Source: an uncultured Bacilli bacterium (GTDB lineage Bacteria; Bacillota_I; Bacilli_A; RF39; UBA660). From it: DNA of 27,024 bases. Numbering within the stretch: the first letter of the stretch is position 1; each line of letters begins with the position of its first letter. Below, piece after piece: positions 23,602-27,024 of the stretch. The stretch lies in contig CANQCH010000005.1 in the NCBI GenBank assembly GCA_947589165.1, forward strand, positions 1 to 27,024, read 5' to 3'. The notes under the pieces were generated by a model. It was not told where the DNA came from and searched no databases. It saw nothing but the letters and a program-made list of their open reading frames with translations. Position numbers and translations under genes: made by a program.

Positions 23602-26040
23602 ATGAGTAAGATTAAACAGAATATAATCTATGTCCTTTATATTGTCATTTTAATGTCGCCTTTTTTAGATTCATTAACCTATTTAATGCGCGATATTTTT
23701 CACTATAATTTTTCCATCAGTACGTTTTTAAAACCTTTACTTTTAGGTTTTATGTATTTATTTTTAATGGGCTATTTAATTTTTGTTAAAAAAGAACGTA
23801 AAGTTTTTATGTTATCGCTGCCGATTATTCTCATTTATTCCTTAATTCATTTAATTATAATTAAAAATAATTTTTTTGATTTTTCCTATGGTACTTTTAA
23901 TGATGAAGTAAGAAAAATTATTCAAATATGTTATGTCATGTTGTTATTAAACATTGTGAATATGTTATATAATCATAAAGAGGAATTTAATTTTGATAGT
24001 AAAAAGTTAATAAAAGTGCTTGCTATTTCGGGGGTAATTTATTATTGTATTTTCTTCCTTTCCTTGATTACTAATACCAGTGCTTTATCATATTCTAGTG
24101 GGGTAAAATTAGGTTTTCAAAGTTGGTTAAATCCATCTCACTTAATAAATCATTTAGGGGCTTTAACTTTACCTATAGTTTGGTATCAATATCGAGAAAC
24201 CCGTAATCCACTTTGGCTATATTTCTTTGGTTTCATGGCCTTTTTAGCCTTTTATTATATTGGCACCAAATCAAGCACTTATAGTGTTATTGTAATCTTA
24301 ATTTTATTAATTGGTTATGAACTATTAAAAACTATTTTTCGAAAAGATAAACATCGTCTTTTTGGCCTTGCCGTATTATTACTCCTTCTTGGCGGTTTTA
24401 TTGGTACTTATAAATATTCTTTTACCTATCAAAATACTTTAATTTTACAAAGTGATTTAGAAGATAGTGCCGGGATAGTTAGCGAAAAAGTAGATAATAC
24501 AATGGATGATGTATCGAAAGAGGACGAAAAAACAGGAAACGACAAGCGTACGGAAAAGAAAAATTTATATTTAAGTAAGGTTCAGTATTCTTTAAAAAAG
24601 CTAGAAAGTTTAACAATTAAGCATAATTTATCGGGTTCTGATAATCGGAAAAATCAAGCTATATATAATGCGACTTTGTATGCTAATTTAGGTTGGCAAT
24701 ATAAATTATTCGGTACGGGTTTTGCCAATCAACCTAATTATTTATACATGGAAAACGATATTTTATCTTTATTATTTAATTTTGGGATAATTCCTTTTGT
24801 GCTATTATATGTACCTATTTTGGCTTTACTAGCCTATGCCCTTTTAAAAATGGCGGGGGAATTTTTCAAAGGCAAAATCTTCTTCTTTGAAAAGGAATAC
24901 GATCTATTGATATCCATGTTATTATTAGTAATTTTAACTATTACCACCGGTTATTTATTTTTACAAACGTCATTAATAATTGTTTATGTCTTTATTTATG
25001 GGGAATGCTATTATAGTTTAAAAAATAGTGGTGGTGATATCTCGTTAAAACTAAGATTAAGAAAATATTTAAGTAAAGTTGCTCGTTTAAAAAATAAACG
25101 TAAATACGATGCCGAAGTAAAAATGAGAGCCAATACCAGCATATTTGATTATCAAACTTTAGCTCAAGATATGACATTAAGTTATCATGAACTATCCAAA
25201 GATAATACTTTTTATGGTATCGCGGATGCCTTAAGAGAATATGCGAACTATAAAGGAACTCTTGATTCCTATATTGAACATGGCGTTAATTTTTCGTCTT
25301 CTGTTTATAGTAAAAGTTCTGTTTATGGTTTATCTAATATTATTACAATTAGTGAAAGAAGAATCGGTATTTTAAAAAATAATTATGCGAAGAAGAGTTA
25401 TGCTATTGGACCTTATATTCATTATGCTCGGAGTTTATATGATGACAAAAAGTTTAAACAAGATAAGAAAAAATTAGGTAAAGTACTATTAGTTTTCCCA
25501 TCCAAATCAATTGAAGGTGTTAACCATTCTTTTGATAGTGCTGATTTCATTGCGGAAATAAATAAAATCAAAAAGAAAATCAAAGCGGATACAGTTTTAG
25601 TTAATGTTTATTATTTTGATATTCAAAATGGTTTGCATAAAAACTTTGAAAAAGCGGGATTTAAAATTGTCACAGCGGGTCATAAAAATGATTTAAATTT
25701 TACCCGCAGATTAAAATATATTATCTCTTTAGCCGATTATACAATGTCTAATAACATTGGTACGCATATAGGTTATTGCTTATATATGAATAAACCGCAT
25801 TATGTCTATAAGCAAGAAATTGCAATTAAAGGTAAAAATGTTGCTAAAGAATTTTATGAAGATCGGTTAAAAACTTATATGGAAAGTAGCGAAATAATCA
25901 TTAATGCCTTTAGTAAATTCTCCTTAAAAGTAACTGAAGAACAACAAAAAATTTACGAAGAACATTGGAATCCGCAAAGTATTAAAACGAAAGAGGAACT
26001 ATTAACGATTTTAACCGATCAAAATTATCGTAATAATTAA
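23602..26040 (+). CDS. wzy: Wzy-type polymerase fused to a large cytosolic glycosyltransferase-like domain
   Basis: 812 residues. Residues 1-472 have about ten helices, a large outer loop near 280-385 and GTGFANQPNYLYMENDILSLL-type sequence (371 on), as in O-antigen polymerases/ligases. A highly charged stretch (285-335) lies in that loop. After the last helix, residues 480-812 form a soluble domain with DALREYANYKG, SYIEHGVNF, AIGPYIHYAR (601-610), VFPSKSIEG, KIVTAGHKNDLNFTRRLK and SNNIGTHIGYC (716-726). I have seen this pattern in separate proteins of capsule clusters, with GT-B/polysialyltransferase-like looks; its activity is unproven. The reading frame is continuous, so this is a real fusion rather than a frameshift. 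AAGGAG precedes the ATG. A terminator follows. Confidence 0.78.
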   Translation: MSKIKQNIIYVLYIVILMSPFLDSLTYLMRDIFHYNFSISTFLKPLLLGFMYLFLMGYLIFVKKERKVFMLSLPIILIYSLIHLIIIKNNFFDFSYGTFNDEVRKIIQICYVMLLLNIVNMLYNHKEEFNFDSKKLIKVLAISGVIYYCIFFLSLITNTSALSYSSGVKLGFQSWLNPSHLINHLGALTLPIVWYQYRETRNPLWLYFFGFMAFLAFYYIGTKSSTYSVIVILILLIGYELLKTIFRKDKHRLFGLAVLLLLLGGFIGTYKYSFTYQNTLILQSDLEDSAGIVSEKVDNTMDDVSKEDEKTGNDKRTEKKNLYLSKVQYSLKKLESLTIKHNLSGSDNRKNQAIYNATLYANLGWQYKLFGTGFANQPNYLYMENDILSLLFNFGIIPFVLLYVPILALLAYALLKMAGEFFKGKIFFFEKEYDLLISMLLLVILTITTGYLFLQTSLIIVYVFIYGECYYSLKNSGGDISLKLRLRKYLSKVARLKNKRKYDAEVKMRANTSIFDYQTLAQDMTLSYHELSKDNTFYGIADALREYANYKGTLDSYIEHGVNFSSSVYSKSSVYGLSNIITISERRIGILKNNYAKKSYAIGPYIHYARSLYDDKKFKQDKKKLGKVLLVFPSKSIEGVNHSFDSADFIAEINKIKKKIKADTVLVNVYYFDIQNGLHKNFEKAGFKIVTAGHKNDLNFTRRLKYIISLADYTMSNNIGTHIGYCLYMNKPHYVYKQEIAIKGKNVAKEFYEDRLKTYMESSEIIINAFSKFSLKVTEEQQKIYEEHWNPQSIKTKEELLTILTDQNYRNN

Positions 26041-26080
26041 AAAACTTATCAATTACAAACTTGATAAGTTTTTTCTATTT
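26039..26080 (+). terminator. Strong rho-independent terminator ending the capsule operon
   Basis: A 14-bp perfect stem (26039-26052 with 26061-26074) contains ACTTATCAA/TTGATAAGT and an 8-base loop, ending in a T run. The A run on the other side could also serve leftward transcription. Confidence 0.85.
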
Positions 26081-26130
26081 AAAAGGAAATTAAATAGTTA
26101 TGGGCAATAATAATAGTGAGAGGTGTTAAA

Positions 26131-26916
26131 ATGAGTGAAATAAACGGCTTTGCTAATGAATTCGCCTTTGTTTTAGAATTAAATAATAAAACCATTAAAG
26201 AATTAAACCCTTTATGTAGGGATCTAATAGATACAATTTTTCCGAATGAAAATGAAAATATGATAATTAAATGTTGGCGTAACCATTTACAACAAAAAGC
26301 GGATATTTTAATCAAAATAAATAATAAAATTAAGGGTGTTAGTATCAAAAAAGGCATAAAAAATTCGGTTCATGTTGAACCAATTTCCGAATTTATTAGT
26401 TTTTTAATAACTAATAATATATCACGAGAAAATGTAATAGAGTATTTAAAATTTCATTATGCGGACGGAACGACAAATGGGAAAGGTTTAAAAAGAATAT
26501 CTACGACGGAATATAAGGCTAAAAATCAATTTAAAATAGATAAATTAAATGGCGAAATAAACAATGAACGACTATTAAGAAGAGCAATTGATCGATTTGT
26601 GCTTCGGGGTAAAAATTCTTCATTTCCAATTTCGGCTTTAATTTATGGCGAAGTTGATGATTTCTTTTTTCTAACAAGTGATGATATTATTAAGATCATT
26701 TTAAGAAAAAGTGCAATATATTCGTCAACAGTCCATTTTAGTGTCCTTACTGTTCAACCCAAAAATAGATGTTTAAATTATAATCCTAGTTATGAAAAGG
26801 ATAGATTTTGTGTTCAAGTTAAATGGTATTCTTTGTTCGATGATATAATTGAAAATTTATATTACAAAAATAATGCCCAAAGAATTCCGCCTTCAAGCTG
26901 TCCACGAGGAAATTAA
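26131..26916 (+). CDS. Unrecognised protein with a possible PD-(D/E)XK nuclease core
   Basis: 261 residues, soluble, no signal or membrane helix. Near the N terminus, NEFAFVLELNN (E10), KADILIKINNKIKG (D58) and VSIKKG (S71-K73) look like the Glu...Asp...xxK layout of restriction-type nuclease folds, with HVEPISEFI just after. This is a weak structural guess. Later parts (LLRRAIDRFVLRG, YGEVDDFFFLTSDDI) are unfamiliar. GAGAGGTG supports ATG 26131 over an in-frame GTG at 26116. It is not part of the sugar pathway by sequence. It stands alone between two terminators, beside a tRNA gene, a common place for imported defence or mobile genes. Confidence 0.6.
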   Translation: MSEINGFANEFAFVLELNNKTIKELNPLCRDLIDTIFPNENENMIIKCWRNHLQQKADILIKINNKIKGVSIKKGIKNSVHVEPISEFISFLITNNISRENVIEYLKFHYADGTTNGKGLKRISTTEYKAKNQFKIDKLNGEINNERLLRRAIDRFVLRGKNSSFPISALIYGEVDDFFFLTSDDIIKIILRKSAIYSSTVHFSVLTVQPKNRCLNYNPSYEKDRFCVQVKWYSLFDDIIENLYYKNNAQRIPPSSCPRGN

Positions 26917-26918
26917 AA

Positions 26919-26944
26919 AAATCAATCTTGTAAAAGACTGATTT
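26919..26944. terminator. Bidirectional terminator between the 26131 gene and tRNA-Gly
   Basis: AAATCAATCTT (26919-26929) pairs with AAGACTGATTT (26934-26944) around GTAA, an 11-bp stem with one G-T pair. The A run at 26915-26921 gives a T tract for leftward tRNA transcription. Rightward it is only T-rich. Confidence 0.75.
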
Positions 26945-26955
26945 CATTTATTAAA

Positions 26956-27024
26956 TGGAGCAGGTGAAGGGAATCGAACCCTCGTGTTCAGCTTGGAAGG
27001 CTGGAATTCTACCATTAAACTACA
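26956..27024 (-). tRNA. tRNA-Gly (anticodon TCC), 5' end beyond the window
   Basis: Read on the minus strand, the sequence runs TG, then TAGTTTAATGGTAGAA (D arm), CCAGC-CTTCCAA-GCTGA (anticodon TCC), GAGGG-TTCGATT-CCCTT (T arm) and CACCTGC-T-CCA. CCA is encoded (26956-26958 region). Five bases of the 5' acceptor strand should lie beyond 27024. The lowest anticodon-stem pair is C-A rather than a match. Confidence 0.93.

Noticed and set aside
24992..25177. Leftward 61-residue open frame
   Set aside because: Antisense to the polymerase fusion junction, where the sense frame is continuous.
26079..26357. Leftward 92-residue open frame
   Set aside because: Antisense to the better-supported 26131 gene with its own ribosome binding site.
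1..27024. CRISPR array, ribosomal RNA or prophage genes
   Set aside because: No regularly spaced repeats, rRNA-like stretches or phage structural genes were seen on either strand.
1..27024. Mycoplasma-type code with TGA as tryptophan
   Set aside because: The tryptophan codons checked in several genes are all TGG and genes read cleanly with the standard bacterial code.

Overview
The window is a surface-polysaccharide locus from an AT-rich bacterium, most likely a low-GC Bacillota or Mycoplasmatota-related gut-type lineage. The clues are strong AT bias, AGGAGG-type ribosome binding sites, tight operons, and Gram-positive-style capsule genes. The standard code fits: tryptophan codons that I checked are TGG, and every complete gene stops with TAA or TAG, never TGA. 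I cannot name a genus. Nearly all of the window is coding, and no gene-free stretch exceeds 300 bases.

Left end (1-222): an IS30-type transposase start, cut by the window edge, reads leftward. Two terminators separate it from the next gene.

Region A (223-5418): a leftward operon holds a membrane protein fused to a GtrA domain (1793-3772) and a UGM/amine-oxidase-like FAD enzyme (223-1779). A divergent paralogue of the membrane protein, lacking GtrA, lies at 3892-5418.

Region B (5472-11514, rightward): FkbH-type HAD enzyme, acyl carrier protein, VOC/epimerase-like protein, MBOAT acyltransferase and two tandem SGNH-type secreted or membrane-anchored proteins. My reading is that FkbH charges the carrier protein with a glyceryl unit, the MBOAT moves it across the membrane, and the SGNH proteins put it on a surface glycan. 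This is dlt-like logic with a different acyl donor. A holo-ACP synthase at 15856-16164 could activate the carrier.

Region C (11544-16164, leftward): UbiA-family prenyltransferase resembling polyprenyl-phosphate phosphoribosyltransferase, a HAD phosphatase and a GT-C membrane glycosyltransferase. Together they look like a route to a lipid-linked pentose and its transfer outside the cell. An acyltransferase-3 O-acyltransferase and AcpS lie upstream with their own promoters.

Region D (16282-26040, rightward): ugd, a GT2 glycosyltransferase, a PssD/PssE pair, a CMP-nonulosonate synthetase fused to a PseG-like hydrolase, a NeuB-family synthase, a Wzx flippase and a Wzy-type polymerase fused to a large cytosolic domain. 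This is the core of a Wzx/Wzy capsule pathway with UDP-glucuronate and a sialic-acid-like sugar. No priming sugar-phosphate transferase, chain-length regulator or early nonulosonate genes are in the window, so the locus depends on genes elsewhere.

Right end (26041-27024): a terminator, an unrecognised protein with a possible PD-(D/E)XK nuclease core, a bidirectional terminator and a tRNA-Gly(TCC) cut by the window edge. The IS30 fragment at one end and the tRNA at the other fit an exchangeable capsule island, but this is inference.
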